Positions 7,484 to 17,470 are shown, counted from the stretch's first letter. The stretch: DNA of 64,000 nt from Verrucomicrobiaceae bacterium (GCA_027484445.1 JAIXSY010000032.1:62001-126000), one strand, 5' to 3'. Notes: a model not told the origin generated them from the sequence alone. Numbers and translations: made by a program.

Positions 7484-8323
7484 TCAGCCCTGGCGTGAAC
7501 CGTCAGGCAGAGATTCATTGAACTGCTGCTGGGTGTAGTCTGGCGTGCGTCCGTAGGAGTCGCTGACGCCGACGAGCGTGGCACGCTCGCCAGAGGCATA
7601 GATTTTGAAGTAAAGGATGTAGCGGCCGTAGTAAGTCTTGTCGGCTCCAGGATAGAGAGGCGTGGTGGTGGTGAATCGACCGATGGCGGTGTTCCGCTGG
7701 CCGAATCCAAAGGCCACGATGCGCTCATTGGCACGGAGGCCGCCGGGGGCAAATTTGTTGCGCAGGTAGGCACCCGTGACTTCCGCCACAATCGGAGAGG
7801 CGATGAGGGCAGCACCTGTCGGGCTGATGCTGGCGTCGATGGCAATGAGCCCACGCGCGGTGGTGTTGGACTCATTGGAATTGACGACGGCGATGTCGTG
7901 GTCATACACCCAGTCGAAACCAGCCCGTGTGAGGGAGCGCAGGTACTCGGCACCGGTCGCATTGGTCAAGGTCGTTGGAGTCAGCTGAGCCTGGAGTCGG
8001 GTGCCATCTGCACCTGAGTAAGGAAGACCGCGGGTCTGGGTATCACCACTGGTGGTATCAGCGGCATAAACAGCACCCGTGGTATCCAAGAGAGAGTCGA
8101 GGCCTTGTGGATAGCGCTTCTGCGTCACAAAAAACAGGCTAGCCTGATTGGCGATATCTGCCTGACTTTTGGCACTAACGGCCATGTCAGAGGAGCGCCC
8201 AAACATGCCGATGTTTGGGACGATGAGCGCGGCGAGGGCAGCGACGATAACGAGGACGACGAGCAACTCGATCAATGTGAAGCCATGTGAGCGAAGCTGA
8301 GGACGGGGTTTAGGGATGTTCAT
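7484..8323 (-). CDS. Type II secretion/type IV pilin-like protein (prepilin signal)
   Basis: 279 residues from ATG 8323 (an earlier in-frame start would add 14 residues and is less likely). The class III leader ends at G14, followed by FTLIELLVVLVIVAALAALIVP with the conserved Glu at mature position 5 (E19). The rest is a globular domain much larger than a major pilin. A prepilin peptidase would cleave after G14 and methylate F15; no such peptidase is in this window. It is the last gene of the minus-strand secretion operon, about 70 bases after the secretin, and probably a pseudopilin of that machine. Confidence 0.88.
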   Translation of the reverse strand: MNIPKPRPQLRSHGFTLIELLVVLVIVAALAALIVPNIGMFGRSSDMAVSAKSQADIANQASLFFVTQKRYPQGLDSLLDTTGAVYAADTTSGDTQTRGLPYSGADGTRLQAQLTPTTLTNATGAEYLRSLTRAGFDWVYDHDIAVVNSNESNTTARGLIAIDASISPTGAALIASPIVAEVTGAYLRNKFAPGGLRANERIVAFGFGQRNTAIGRFTTTTPLYPGADKTYYGRYILYFKIYASGERATLVGVSDSYGRTPDYTQQQFNESLPDGSRQG

Positions 8324-8391
8324 GTTGGGAATAGGGAGGAGGGGTGATGAGGCCCATTCACCCAATGTAGCGTCTTAGCGAAGCGGAAGGT

Positions 8392-10713
8392 TCACTTCTT
8401 TTGCCAAAAAAATTTCTTCCTCGGTTCTGGCGAGGAGGCAGCAGGTCGCCAATCGGGGATGACCTTGCCCTCATCCTCCTCAACCGGAATGGCATGCGGC
8501 GCAAGAAAACCAGCTTCCTCCAACCGAGCGCGGGCGGGATCGGAGAGATCCTTGAGCAGGTCTTCACTGATCTTTTTGCCGTCATTCGGTGTGCTCAGGA
8601 TGTGCGGACGAATGATGACGATCATTTCGCTTTTGCCTTTGTTGGTGGCCTGTCGGCGGAAAAGGAGGCCGACGAGGGGGATCTTACTGACACCTGGCAC
8701 GCCTGCGCGCTCATCGTCATCCTGATCCTCAATGAGCCCACCGACGACAACGGCCATGCCATCCTTGGCGGCAAAGGTGCCGCTGACGGAGCGGGATGAA
8801 ACGGTATCCACCGGGACATTGGTGACATTGCTGTTGGTGTTGATGATGCCGCCGCCGTTGTTGTTGGTGACGACGGGGATGCTGGCCGCATTGCGATTGA
8901 TGGCGGAGTTTTCCTGGAGCAGCCGCAGGGTGACGGTGCGATCCGAGTTGATGTTTGGCGTGATCAGCAGCGTGGTGCCGACAGAACGAAACTCGATCTG
9001 GGTGTTGGGTGTCGAGGCAGCATTGTTGTCCGTCAGGATGGTCTGGCTGCTGATGTTGCGCACGAGCGGGCGTTCTTCACCGAGGAAGAGGCGGGAGACC
9101 TCATTGTGCGCGGTCAGCAGCGTGGGTGAGGCGACCGTGTTGATCCGATTTTTGCTCTCCAAAAGCTGAAGGCGGGCGCGGACGGAGTTGCCGAGATACT
9201 GGAAGATAAGATTGCCCTCTCTGAGCCCCGTGCTGCCTACGCCAGGCGTGGAAACCACGCCCGTGGGCAGGTTTGTGATGGGGTCGTATTGCACGCTGGG
9301 ATTGATGGCTCCCGTGGTGAAAGTGCCGCCCAGTCGGCCGTCCATGAAAGAGTAGTCAAAAGCGGAGGTGAAGCCATTCCCAAGAGTGACCCTCAAGACT
9401 TTGACCTCCAGCAAGACGAGCGGTGTGGGCACGTCCATGCGCTTCACCAAGGCACGGATGTCTTCCATGATTTTGGAGTCTGCGGTGCGCACGACGATCA
9501 TGTTGTTCCGGCGACTGGCGGTGACGAAGATGCTGGGCGCTTTGGAGCTCAGGGAACTGAGGTCCGTGGTGGGCGTCATGCCAGTCTGGAGCCGGTCGAT
9601 CGCTTCCTGCACGCGCTGGGCCTGATCTGGAGTGAGGTTGGAAAAACGCTCTTCATCCGTCTGCGGGCTGCCATCGGGGTTTTGCCTGGACCGGCTGCGG
9701 TTGCGGTAGCGCTCGGCCGTGCTGTTGGTGGTTCCACCACCGCCGAGGCCACCGCCAAAACCTCCCCCCGCAAAACCGCCGCCACCCAGACCACCACCAA
9801 AACCAAAGGACTGGCCACCATTGACGACACTAGTGCCACCGCCAACGCCACCACCGGTGGTGTTGGTGCTGCTGTTTTGAAAGGCACTCGCGATGAGGTT
9901 GCCCTGCCCGATGATGTTGAATCGGTTGAACCTCGACTGGAGGTCGTTGGCATCTTCATTCAGGTCTTCGTTGCCCAGAGATAGCTCCACTCGATCTCCG
10001 AAAAGGTCGGCAATCGCGATGGCGACGTCGATGGCGTTGGGATACAGCAAGGTGAAGACCTCCGTCTGTTCCTCGCGGAAGCCGACCAAGTCTTTTTCAA
10101 ACTCCTTCACTTCCATGATGCGGGTGATGCCACTCACATCGTCCTTTTTGAACCACAAGTTGTGGCTCTTGCAGATCTCTTCCACCGCGCTGTCAGCTGA
10201 CACATGGCGGAGGAAGGCACTGACCGTCACTTTGTTGGCCGTGGCGGAGGCAGAGTAGTTGTTGCCACTCTGTTCGGCGATCATGCGCAGGGCGTCCATA
10301 AGCCGTGCGTCTGCAAATTCGAGGTAGGTGATGTCAGCATCGGGGCGCGTGGAGGCACTGGCGTCCAGCGAGCCATAAATCGGCAGCAGGGCGGTTTCTT
10401 TAGCTGCGGGGTTTTCGATCTCCACGCCGTTTTCGCCGATGGACTTCACGATGAGTTGGTAGGGTGCACCTTCGACCACAAGATTGAAAGGCACGCCGGG
10501 CCGAGCGACGGCGGTCACTGAGCCGGGTGCTTCCAGCAGCACGACGCCTTTTTTGCCACGACCGACGACGATGCCCTTCACCGTGAGCGCTGGAATGGAC
10601 GAGCCTTTGGCGAGCATGGCAGCTTTCATTCGGGCACTCGGCTGGGTGGGGTCGCCATCCTGGGCGGAGAGCGTGGTGGCCGCGAGTGCGATCAGGAGCA
10701 GGTAGGATTTCAT
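8392..10713 (-). CDS. gspD: Secretin (GspD/PilQ family) of a type II secretion-like system
   Basis: 773 residues with a signal peptide (about 1-18). The N-terminal half holds periplasmic N domains (for example YLEFADARLMDALRMIAEQSG near 130), then a Gly/Gln-rich spacer at roughly 275-340 consisting largely of GGG-F/A repeats, then the secretin beta-barrel domain. The C-terminal secretin signature is clear: GMAVVVGGLIEDQ, then VPGVSKIPLVGLLFR and MIVIIRPHIL near 655-715. It forms the outer-membrane ring through which pili or folded proteins pass. Some motifs suggest the GspD branch rather than PilQ. The Gly-rich spacer is unusual in length. Confidence 0.92.
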   Translation of the reverse strand: MKSYLLLIALAATTLSAQDGDPTQPSARMKAAMLAKGSSIPALTVKGIVVGRGKKGVVLLEAPGSVTAVARPGVPFNLVVEGAPYQLIVKSIGENGVEIENPAAKETALLPIYGSLDASASTRPDADITYLEFADARLMDALRMIAEQSGNNYSASATANKVTVSAFLRHVSADSAVEEICKSHNLWFKKDDVSGITRIMEVKEFEKDLVGFREEQTEVFTLLYPNAIDVAIAIADLFGDRVELSLGNEDLNEDANDLQSRFNRFNIIGQGNLIASAFQNSSTNTTGGGVGGGTSVVNGGQSFGFGGGLGGGGFAGGGFGGGLGGGGTTNSTAERYRNRSRSRQNPDGSPQTDEERFSNLTPDQAQRVQEAIDRLQTGMTPTTDLSSLSSKAPSIFVTASRRNNMIVVRTADSKIMEDIRALVKRMDVPTPLVLLEVKVLRVTLGNGFTSAFDYSFMDGRLGGTFTTGAINPSVQYDPITNLPTGVVSTPGVGSTGLREGNLIFQYLGNSVRARLQLLESKNRINTVASPTLLTAHNEVSRLFLGEERPLVRNISSQTILTDNNAASTPNTQIEFRSVGTTLLITPNINSDRTVTLRLLQENSAINRNAASIPVVTNNNGGGIINTNSNVTNVPVDTVSSRSVSGTFAAKDGMAVVVGGLIEDQDDDERAGVPGVSKIPLVGLLFRRQATNKGKSEMIVIIRPHILSTPNDGKKISEDLLKDLSDPARARLEEAGFLAPHAIPVEEDEGKVIPDWRPAASSPEPRKKFFWQKK

Positions 10714-10739
10714 GGTGCGTGGCGTGAAAAAAGCAGGCG

Positions 10740-11954
10740 TCAGCGGATGCCGCCGGTGGTGGAAAAGAGTGCGGTGAAGAAGGCGAGATAGACAAAGCCG
10801 ACGATGCCGCCAACGACGAGGATGACGACGGGCTCGATCATCACACTGAGGCGGCGGATGACAGCGACGAGCTGGTTTTCATGATAGCGGGCAACCTCGG
10901 TGAGCACGGTGCTGAGCGATCCCGCCGACTCGCCGACGGCCACCATGCGCGGCAGCATCGGCAAAAAGCAGCTCCCGCCGCTGAGGCCGCTGGCCAGAGA
11001 TTCACCTCGCAGTACGGACTGACGGGCGGAGGCTACTTTTTCACGCAGCACACGGTTGCTGATGAGGTGCTCCACGGTCATGAGACTATCCAAAAGCGTG
11101 ACACCGCTCTCCAGCAGCACGCTAAGACCTCGCGCAAAGACAGCAGTGCCACTGAGCCGTAGCACGCCAGAGATCACCGGCACCTTGAGCAGCACTGCGT
11201 CGAGGAAGCGCCTGCCCGGAGGCCAGAACCAGCAAGCGATGAGCGCGATGAGCAGCGAAGCCGCACCAACACAAAGCTGCGGCAGCCAAGTTTGGACGAA
11301 ATTGCTGATGTCGAGCAAAGTCTGGGTCAGCGGTGGCAGAGAGCGCCCACGACCGCTGAGGAATTTTTCAATCTTTGGGATGACGCCGAGGACGAGGAAC
11401 AAGGACACGGCCACCGAAAGGAGAATGACGATCAGCGGATAAGCCAGCGCATTGACCACCGTCAGCCACATCTGCCGCAGGCGCTCCAGCTGCTCCGCAC
11501 AGCGCAGCAGGGCGGTGTCGAGGTTCCCGGAGTGCTCGCCGACGCGGATGAGCTGGATGACATTCCGGCTGAAGCTGCGGTGAAACGATAGCGCATCGGA
11601 AAAGGTGGAGCCCTGCTCGATGCGGTTGCTGATGTCCTGCCAGATAGCGGCGGCGCGCGGTCGGCGCGACTGCTCCGCGACGGTGCGCAGGGCTAACAAA
11701 AGGCTCAATCCGCTGGTGATCATGGAGGCCATCTGTTGAAAGCCGATTTCCACATCGAAGCTGGTCATTGGCAGCCACGTCAGCGGGTTCATCGTCACGA
11801 CCCCGCGCACCTTTTCCTCCTGTGGCTCCACTTTCAGCACCAGCAGACCGCGCGCGCGCAGATCGGCACTGAGCAGCTCGGGACTGGCAGCGGTCAGCGT
11901 GCCCTGCTGGGCCGCTCCGCTGCTGTCTCGGGCCTGGTAAAAGTAGGAGGGCAT
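10740..11954 (-). CDS. gspF: Inner-membrane platform protein GspF/PilC
   Basis: 404 residues, the usual size. It starts with the family motif FYQARDSSGAAQQGTL and has two T2SSF domains (near 70-190 and 270-395) with membrane helices near 170-195, 220-245 and 375-400. The typical FS..F....V.LI.VGE..G.L motif appears twice (RNVIQLIRVGEHSGNLD and LPRMVAVGESAGSLS). It sits in the inner membrane and couples the assembly ATPase to pseudopilus growth. The start lies 5 bases after the gspE stop, so the two are translated together. Confidence 0.95.
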   Translation of the reverse strand: MPSYFYQARDSSGAAQQGTLTAASPELLSADLRARGLLVLKVEPQEEKVRGVVTMNPLTWLPMTSFDVEIGFQQMASMITSGLSLLLALRTVAEQSRRPRAAAIWQDISNRIEQGSTFSDALSFHRSFSRNVIQLIRVGEHSGNLDTALLRCAEQLERLRQMWLTVVNALAYPLIVILLSVAVSLFLVLGVIPKIEKFLSGRGRSLPPLTQTLLDISNFVQTWLPQLCVGAASLLIALIACWFWPPGRRFLDAVLLKVPVISGVLRLSGTAVFARGLSVLLESGVTLLDSLMTVEHLISNRVLREKVASARQSVLRGESLASGLSGGSCFLPMLPRMVAVGESAGSLSTVLTEVARYHENQLVAVIRRLSVMIEPVVILVVGGIVGFVYLAFFTALFSTTGGIR

Positions 11955-11959
11955 GGTCG

Positions 11960-13438
11960 TCAGGATTCAGTCGTGGCGTCGAGGACTTCCTTCACCGTGG
12001 TCTGGCCACCGAGGACCTTTTCGGCACCGTCGTGCAGCAGCGTGCGGAAGCCGTTTTTTTGCAAGGCAGCCAGCAGCCCAGCTTCATCTGCGCCTTTGGA
12101 GATTTGGCTGGCCAGTGCGGAGTCAAAGCTGGCGCATTCAAAGAGCCCCATGCGGCCCGAGTAACCTCGGCCCGCGCAGTAAAGGCAGCCGCCAGGCTCA
12201 TACACTGTGCGTCCAGCAGCTTCAGGTCGGCCAAGCATCTGCGCCTGGGCCTCGCCGAGCACCACAGGTTTGCGGCAGTGCTGGCAGAGTTTCCTCACCA
12301 AACGCTGGGCGATGCAGAGCCGCAGCGTGGCACCGATGAGATGTGCGGGCATGCCCATATCGACCAACCGCGTGACGACGCTGACGGCGTTATTCGTATG
12401 AAGCGTGGAAAAGACGAGATGGCCCGTGAGGGAGGCCTTGATGGCGATGTCGAGCGAGTCGATGTCGCGAATCTCGCCGATGACCAGCACGTCTGGGTCA
12501 TGCCGCAGCAAACTGCGCAGCGCTTTGCCAAAGCTGATCTTGTCCGCACTATCGACCTCGACTTGCGCGACGCCGGGAATCTCATATTCCACGGGATCTT
12601 CGACGCTGATGATGTTCAGCGGGGCGGAGGCCATGAGGCGGCGGATGGCGGCGTAAAGCGTGGTCGTTTTGCCACTGCCCGTGGGACCGGTCAGCAGCAT
12701 GAGGCCGTGCGGCTGGCTGATCATCCACTCCAGCTTGGCGAGGTCTTCCGCCTCCATGCCGAGCTTTTCCATGGTCAGCCACTGGTCATGCGCGGCGAGC
12801 AAACGCAGCGTCAGGCGCTCGCCATGCTTCGTCGGCAGGCTAGCCACGCGCACGTCGATCTCATGCGTGCCTCCCGCCGTGCTGTAACGGTAGGTCAGCG
12901 CTCCGTCTTGTGGCGCTCGACGCTCGGCGATGTCCATGCCAGCCTGCACTTTCAAACGGCTGCATAGCGCAGGATGCAGACTGATCGGCAAGCGGCGATA
13001 TTCCTCCAGCACACCATCGACACGCAGTCGGATGCGCATGTCCTCACGGGAAGGATCGATGTGGATGTCTGAGGCCTGGCGCATCACCGCAGCACGCAAA
13101 AGCTCCTCGCTCAACGCCATGGCATCATCCCCGGCGTCGTGGGTTTCCGCACGGGCACTCGTGGTGGCACGCGAGCCATCGCCAAAGACACGGGCCAGCG
13201 CTCTTTGCAAAGCTTCCCCATCCACGCGAACCGGCACGGCTTGCTGACCCGTGAAACGCGTGACGGCATCCAGCGAGGCGGTGTCCTGAGGGTCGAGGCA
13301 GGCCACATACACACGGCCCTGCATGGAGGCGAAAGGCAGCAGGCGCTTTCGCAAAGCTAGGCTGGACGGAATGCGCAGCGCCCAGGCGGGATCAATGCGC
13401 ACCTGATCAAGGTCGATGCTGGTGGGGACGTCGATCAT
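11960..13438 (-). CDS. gspE: Type II secretion/pilus assembly ATPase GspE/PilB
   Basis: 492 residues. An N-terminal N1E-like domain is followed by the ATPase core: Walker A GPTGSGKTTT near 240, the Asp box ISVEDPVEYEIPG, Walker B LRSLLRHDPDVLVIGEIRD near 300 and the His box TGHLVFSTLHTNNA. The zinc-binding insert of assembly ATPases is present as CQHC and CLYC near 395-430, which separates it from PilT-type retraction motors. It works as a cytoplasmic hexamer driving pseudopilin polymerisation. The start overlaps the pilT stop as ATGA. Confidence 0.95.
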   Translation of the reverse strand: MIDVPTSIDLDQVRIDPAWALRIPSSLALRKRLLPFASMQGRVYVACLDPQDTASLDAVTRFTGQQAVPVRVDGEALQRALARVFGDGSRATTSARAETHDAGDDAMALSEELLRAAVMRQASDIHIDPSREDMRIRLRVDGVLEEYRRLPISLHPALCSRLKVQAGMDIAERRAPQDGALTYRYSTAGGTHEIDVRVASLPTKHGERLTLRLLAAHDQWLTMEKLGMEAEDLAKLEWMISQPHGLMLLTGPTGSGKTTTLYAAIRRLMASAPLNIISVEDPVEYEIPGVAQVEVDSADKISFGKALRSLLRHDPDVLVIGEIRDIDSLDIAIKASLTGHLVFSTLHTNNAVSVVTRLVDMGMPAHLIGATLRLCIAQRLVRKLCQHCRKPVVLGEAQAQMLGRPEAAGRTVYEPGGCLYCAGRGYSGRMGLFECASFDSALASQISKGADEAGLLAALQKNGFRTLLHDGAEKVLGGQTTVKEVLDATTES

Positions 13439-14574
13439 GTCGCGGGTGTCCCTCCATTGCGTTGTCCATTGCCACGGCGCAGCAAAGCCGCGCGGTCACG
13501 CATCACAGGCACATTGCGGGCCATGGCCACCGCGCTGGTTTCCGTGATGCGACCTGTGGCCCAAAGCCGCGCGAGGTCCTGCTCCAGCGTCTGCATTCCT
13601 TGAGCACTGCCTAACTCGATGCTGGAGTAAATCTGTGAGCTTTTGCTGGTGGCGATGAGATTGGAAACCGCTGGCGTCACCATGAGCACCTCCGTGGCGG
13701 CCACGCGGCTGCAACCATCTGCACCCGGCAAAAGATGCTGTGCCACCACGCCGCGCAGCACGAGGGAAAGCTGGCGGCGGATGCCCTCCTGCTCGTCCGA
13801 GGGAAAGACGGAGACGAGTCGCTCGATGGAGCCGACGCAGTCGCCTGCGTGCAAGGTAGTGAAAACGAGATGCCCAGTTTCCGCGGCGGTGATGGCCGTG
13901 CGGATGGTGTCTAGGTCACGAATTTCCCCCACTAGCACCACGTCCGGGTCTTGGCGCAGGGAAGCCACCAGCGCGTCATTGAAGCTCGGCGCGTCCAGGC
14001 CCACCTGACGCTGATTCACCACGCAGCGGATGCGTTTGTGGATGTACTCGATGGGGTCCTCGATGGTAATGATGTGGCCGGTGCGGTTGCGGTTCACATG
14101 GTCGAGCAAAGCGGCCAGCGTCGTGCTTTTCCCTGCACCTGTGGGACCGCTGATGACCACCAGGCCGTCACGGAGCTGGCAGAAGGAATACAGGCTATCC
14201 GGGATGCCGAGTTCGGCCAGCGTGCGGAAGCGATCCTCAAGGCGTCGCAGCGCGATGGCATACTCCCCCTGACGGCGGAAAATATTGAAGCGGAAGCGCG
14301 CATCGTCGCGCGAGGTCATGGCCCCATCGATGCAACCGCGCACCTGGACGGATTTTTCCAGGTCATTCTCACTGCCCGTCATGCGGCGAACCAACTCCGC
14401 CGACAGCGCACGAGTCTGGGCTGCATCCAGCGCCGGATGGCGCTCGATCTCCGTCAGCTCGCCATGCAGGCGCAGATGCGGCGGCAGGCCGGGCGTGATG
14501 TGTAAATCGGAGGCATCCTCCGCCACGCAACGGTGGAGAAGGTCATCGAGAAGAGTGTCAGCTGAGGTCGGCAT
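13435..14574 (-). CDS. pilT: PilT-type twitching ATPase
   Basis: 379 residues. PAS-like N domain (DLHITPGLPPHLRLHGEL near 19-36), Walker A GPTGAGKSTT near 140, Asp box TIEDPIEYIHK, Walker B LVASLRQDPDVVLVGEIRD and His box TTLHAGD follow in order. There is no CxxC zinc insert. The C-terminal AIRNLIRE motif, needed for retraction in classical PilT, is altered here to VSNLIATSK. It is embedded between the PilO-like gene and gspE, and overlaps gspE by 4 bases, so both motors are made together. Retraction or an accessory role is inferred. Confidence 0.9.
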   Translation of the reverse strand: MPTSADTLLDDLLHRCVAEDASDLHITPGLPPHLRLHGELTEIERHPALDAAQTRALSAELVRRMTGSENDLEKSVQVRGCIDGAMTSRDDARFRFNIFRRQGEYAIALRRLEDRFRTLAELGIPDSLYSFCQLRDGLVVISGPTGAGKSTTLAALLDHVNRNRTGHIITIEDPIEYIHKRIRCVVNQRQVGLDAPSFNDALVASLRQDPDVVLVGEIRDLDTIRTAITAAETGHLVFTTLHAGDCVGSIERLVSVFPSDEQEGIRRQLSLVLRGVVAQHLLPGADGCSRVAATEVLMVTPAVSNLIATSKSSQIYSSIELGSAQGMQTLEQDLARLWATGRITETSAVAMARNVPVMRDRAALLRRGNGQRNGGTPAT

Positions 14575-14585
14575 CGTGGTTCAGT

Positions 14586-15149
14586 TTAAAGCCAGAGCGT
14601 CAGCACCCAGGACGTGGGTTCCATGGCCTCCAGGTCGGTTTTCATGCCAAGTTGCAGCGGCACAATGAAGGCTTGCGCGGTGGCGAGTGCATTCACTAGT
14701 TTCCGCACTTGGCCGTAACTGCCACGCAGGTCGATCTTCCAGGCCTCGGGAGTGGCACCCCCATTTTGCGCAGCGATCAAAGGCACCACCGACTGAAGCG
14801 CGGGCACGAGCGCCGGACCCGCCTCCTGAGCGGTGGAGATGAGGGAAAGCCCGCCCTCGGAGCAAAGGCGGGACACCTCTTTCAGCGCGGCGGCGTGGTC
14901 GAGCTTCGGCAGGGTTTTGTCGAGATCCGCGCGGGCATCTTCTAACTGCGAGTGCAGGCTACCGACCTCGTTTTGTGCAGTCTGGAGCCGGAGTTGCCAG
15001 GCACTGCGCTCACCACGCAGGTTCATTTCCTGATTCAAATCCGCCACGTTCCGCCGCAGTGGCCGCAGGACCGCCAGCTCAGCACCGACGAAGGCCACCA
15101 CCGGCACCATCAGGGCCAGCATCCATTGTTCGCGGGAGGAAATTTTCAT
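14586..15149 (-). CDS. GspM/PilO-like inner-membrane assembly protein
   Basis: 187 residues from ATG 15149; a GTG one codon earlier is possible. One N-terminal membrane helix (about 10-28, WMLALMVPVVAFVGAELAVL) is followed by a coiled-coil stretch (about 30-85) and a small alpha/beta domain, the usual plan of PilO and GspM. Primary sequence similarity in this group is weak, so the call rests on topology, size and its place between the GspL/PilN-like gene and pilT. It probably pairs with the upstream protein in the inner membrane. Confidence 0.7.
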   Translation of the reverse strand: MKISSREQWMLALMVPVVAFVGAELAVLRPLRRNVADLNQEMNLRGERSAWQLRLQTAQNEVGSLHSQLEDARADLDKTLPKLDHAAALKEVSRLCSEGGLSLISTAQEAGPALVPALQSVVPLIAAQNGGATPEAWKIDLRGSYGQVRKLVNALATAQAFIVPLQLGMKTDLEAMEPTSWVLTLWL

Positions 15150-15167
15150 CACAAGGTGGTTTCAGGC

Positions 15168-16493
15168 TCAGTTGTCAGATTCGGTCGGCAAGGGCGGCGC
15201 GTTGCGGGTCGCCTGCTCCACCGGCATCACGGCGATGGTGAAATCCCAAGGGCCCCGGTTTGATTGGGCTTGGCGGGCTTTCTTTTCCAGCGGTGTCGCC
15301 ACCAGACCCACAGGTTTCAGGGCTCCGCTGAGCACGATGCTCATCTCATCCACGGCCATGGCCTCCAGCGCGATGCCGCTGAGGTTCATCACCCCGCGCT
15401 CCGGTTTGATCTGACTGAAGACGATGGTCTCCGGGCAGTGCTCAGCCAGCGCCCGCAGCAGTTCCGGCACGGAGCCACGCTGCTGGATCAGGCGTTGCAG
15501 ATTTTTCAGCTTCTGCTGCACTTCGCCGAGTTCCGTTTTCAGTTTGGCGGATTCCCGGTTCGTGGTCTCGATCAAGGGCTGAAGCCGGGCATACTCCTGC
15601 TGAAGATTGGTCAGCGACTGCTTTTCCCGCCCGAGCCACAGCGCCTGAGCGATGGAGGTGACGATCACCGCGGCAGTGAGCAGGATGCCGACTTGCTTGG
15701 GCAAGTGGCGCGGCGGCGCGGCGGCCTCGGCCTGGATCAGAGGGATCTCGCCGGGCATGCGGGCTAGTTTTTCAAACCAGGAGCGCAGGGTGACCTCGTC
15801 ATTCAGCGACCACGCCACCTCCTCCGCCGTGAAGGGGCTGTTTTCGCGGGCGTTCAGCCGCTCCAGCGTGCCATGCGCGGGCAGGTCGCGGGGTTCGGGT
15901 GCGGAGGGCACGACCTTCACCTGCACGCTGCGGCCATCCTCACACAGCACCAGCAACCACGCGCCGTCCCAGCACTCGATGCGCCGCCAAGCCGTGCCCG
16001 AAGCCACCGCCCCGAGCGGAGCCGGGACAGCACCCGGATGGGCGATGCCCTGAAGCCGCGCGCCGCCTTCCTTCACCACGCGCAGCACAGCCTCACGCTC
16101 ACCTCGCGCCAGTTGCACGATCCAAAACGAAGCCGTGCCATCCCGCGCGCCGCTGTCGCAAAAACCCAGCACACTCTCCAGGGCCGACAGACCGGAGAAC
16201 GGCTCCGCCTCAAAGGCCAGCGCCTGCTCCAGCTCCGCACGCGCCAGGCCGGAAACCTGCCCGCGATGCAGGCTGAGCGTCTGCGTCCACACCTCCGTCG
16301 TCAGCACCAAGACACCCCGACCGCTGACCGGACTGCCGAGCCCCAGGGCGAGCCGCACCGACTCAGCCAGGTTCAGCCCGCCGCGCCGCGCCTGGCTCCA
16401 AACCCCGCTGATCTCACCGCGCGCGTCCACATCCGCCCGGCAGCAACGTCCGGCAGTGATGAGGATGAGGGTATTGACCGAAGGCGGCTTCAT
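15168..16493 (-). CDS. GspL-like / PilM-PilN-like assembly protein
   Basis: 441 residues. The N-terminal 230 residues look like the actin-like cytoplasmic half of GspL/PilM but lack well-preserved ATP motifs. A single membrane helix near 275-293 (VGILLTAAVIVTSIAQALWLG) is followed by a long coiled coil and a PilN-type ferredoxin-like domain. This is the fused PilM-PilN arrangement of GspL. It would sit in the inner membrane and link GspE to the periplasmic parts. It overlaps the prepilin gene before it by 4 bases. Confidence 0.75.
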   Translation of the reverse strand: MKPPSVNTLILITAGRCCRADVDARGEISGVWSQARRGGLNLAESVRLALGLGSPVSGRGVLVLTTEVWTQTLSLHRGQVSGLARAELEQALAFEAEPFSGLSALESVLGFCDSGARDGTASFWIVQLARGEREAVLRVVKEGGARLQGIAHPGAVPAPLGAVASGTAWRRIECWDGAWLLVLCEDGRSVQVKVVPSAPEPRDLPAHGTLERLNARENSPFTAEEVAWSLNDEVTLRSWFEKLARMPGEIPLIQAEAAAPPRHLPKQVGILLTAAVIVTSIAQALWLGREKQSLTNLQQEYARLQPLIETTNRESAKLKTELGEVQQKLKNLQRLIQQRGSVPELLRALAEHCPETIVFSQIKPERGVMNLSGIALEAMAVDEMSIVLSGALKPVGLVATPLEKKARQAQSNRGPWDFTIAVMPVEQATRNAPPLPTESDN

Positions 16494-17470
16494 GGGCGGT
16501 AAATCGTGAGCGGGATGAAGTTGACCCCTGGGCGCAGGGTGATGTGCTTGATGGCGCTTTTCGCGATGAGCACATCGTCCGCCGGATCGCTGTTTCCCTG
16601 GTCCTGGATCACGTAAGCACGAATAACACGTGCACCGATGGTTAGGCCGGTGAGGTAGTCCCCAGCAGCGGCAGGAATCGTCACCGAAGCGGCTTGGGCG
16701 GCCTTGTCCGACACCACGAGCAGTTGCGTCACATCCATCGGGTTCGGCGTGAAGACCCGCACATACACCTGATCCGTAGGACTGATGGCTGCCGGGCTGC
16801 CATCGTTCATCAGCACCTGCACAGTGGCTTTCACACTGGCTCCAAAACGGTTCAGCAGCGGTGTCGTGGAAGCGAAAGCTATCCCGAGGTCGCGATCCAC
16901 CCCCAGGTCAGCGGGACCAAACGCCCCATTCGCCCCCAGATGCCGAAGCATGCTGATCGGCTGCCCAGCGGTGATGATCGCCGCGTCGTTTTCATCTCTC
17001 AGCCGGTGATAGCCTGTGGTGGTCGGATTCGCCGGGCTGGCTTCCGGCAGCGAGCGCATGGGGTTTCCCCAGCCGTCGAAGACATTCGCCGCATCCAAGG
17101 GCAGGGTTAGGTAAGGGCCACGCCAACCCGTGGGCAGCAGCACCTCGGGATCGAGCACGTGGCTGCGCACATCCCATGGCGGCAGCAGTCCCTGCTGCCA
17201 AAGCTCCGCCAGCGTGAGTTCGCCGCCTCGCAGCACCGTCTGCGGCAGCCGCCCCATGTCCGAAACAAAACCTGCCATCTGCTCATTCCCGAGCACCGCT
17301 TGATCCAGTTCCTCTAGCAAAGCACGGCTCGACTCATAACGCTGCTGATCCTGCACCTCGTCCAAGGAACGGAAGGCCAGCGTCGTCACCGCCGCCAGGA
17401 TGACGAGCACGACGAGCAGTTCGAGAAGGGTGAAGCCGGAAGGGCGATGTTTAGGGCTCCTCAACTTCAT
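16490..17470 (-). CDS. Pseudopilin (prepilin leader), GspH/GspG-like
   Basis: 326 residues from ATG 17470; ATG 17476 is also possible. The far-upstream start in this frame would run through the preceding gene and is rejected. The class III leader ends at G12, followed by FTLLELLVVLVILAAVTTLAF with Glu at mature position 5. The remainder contains two GWRGPYL/WGNPM-type segments like those of the neighbouring pseudopilin. The start overlaps the end of that gene by about 20 bases, implying translational coupling. Confidence 0.85.
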   Translation of the reverse strand: MKLRSPKHRPSGFTLLELLVVLVILAAVTTLAFRSLDEVQDQQRYESSRALLEELDQAVLGNEQMAGFVSDMGRLPQTVLRGGELTLAELWQQGLLPPWDVRSHVLDPEVLLPTGWRGPYLTLPLDAANVFDGWGNPMRSLPEASPANPTTTGYHRLRDENDAAIITAGQPISMLRHLGANGAFGPADLGVDRDLGIAFASTTPLLNRFGASVKATVQVLMNDGSPAAISPTDQVYVRVFTPNPMDVTQLLVVSDKAAQAASVTIPAAAGDYLTGLTIGARVIRAYVIQDQGNSDPADDVLIAKSAIKHITLRPGVNFIPLTIYRP

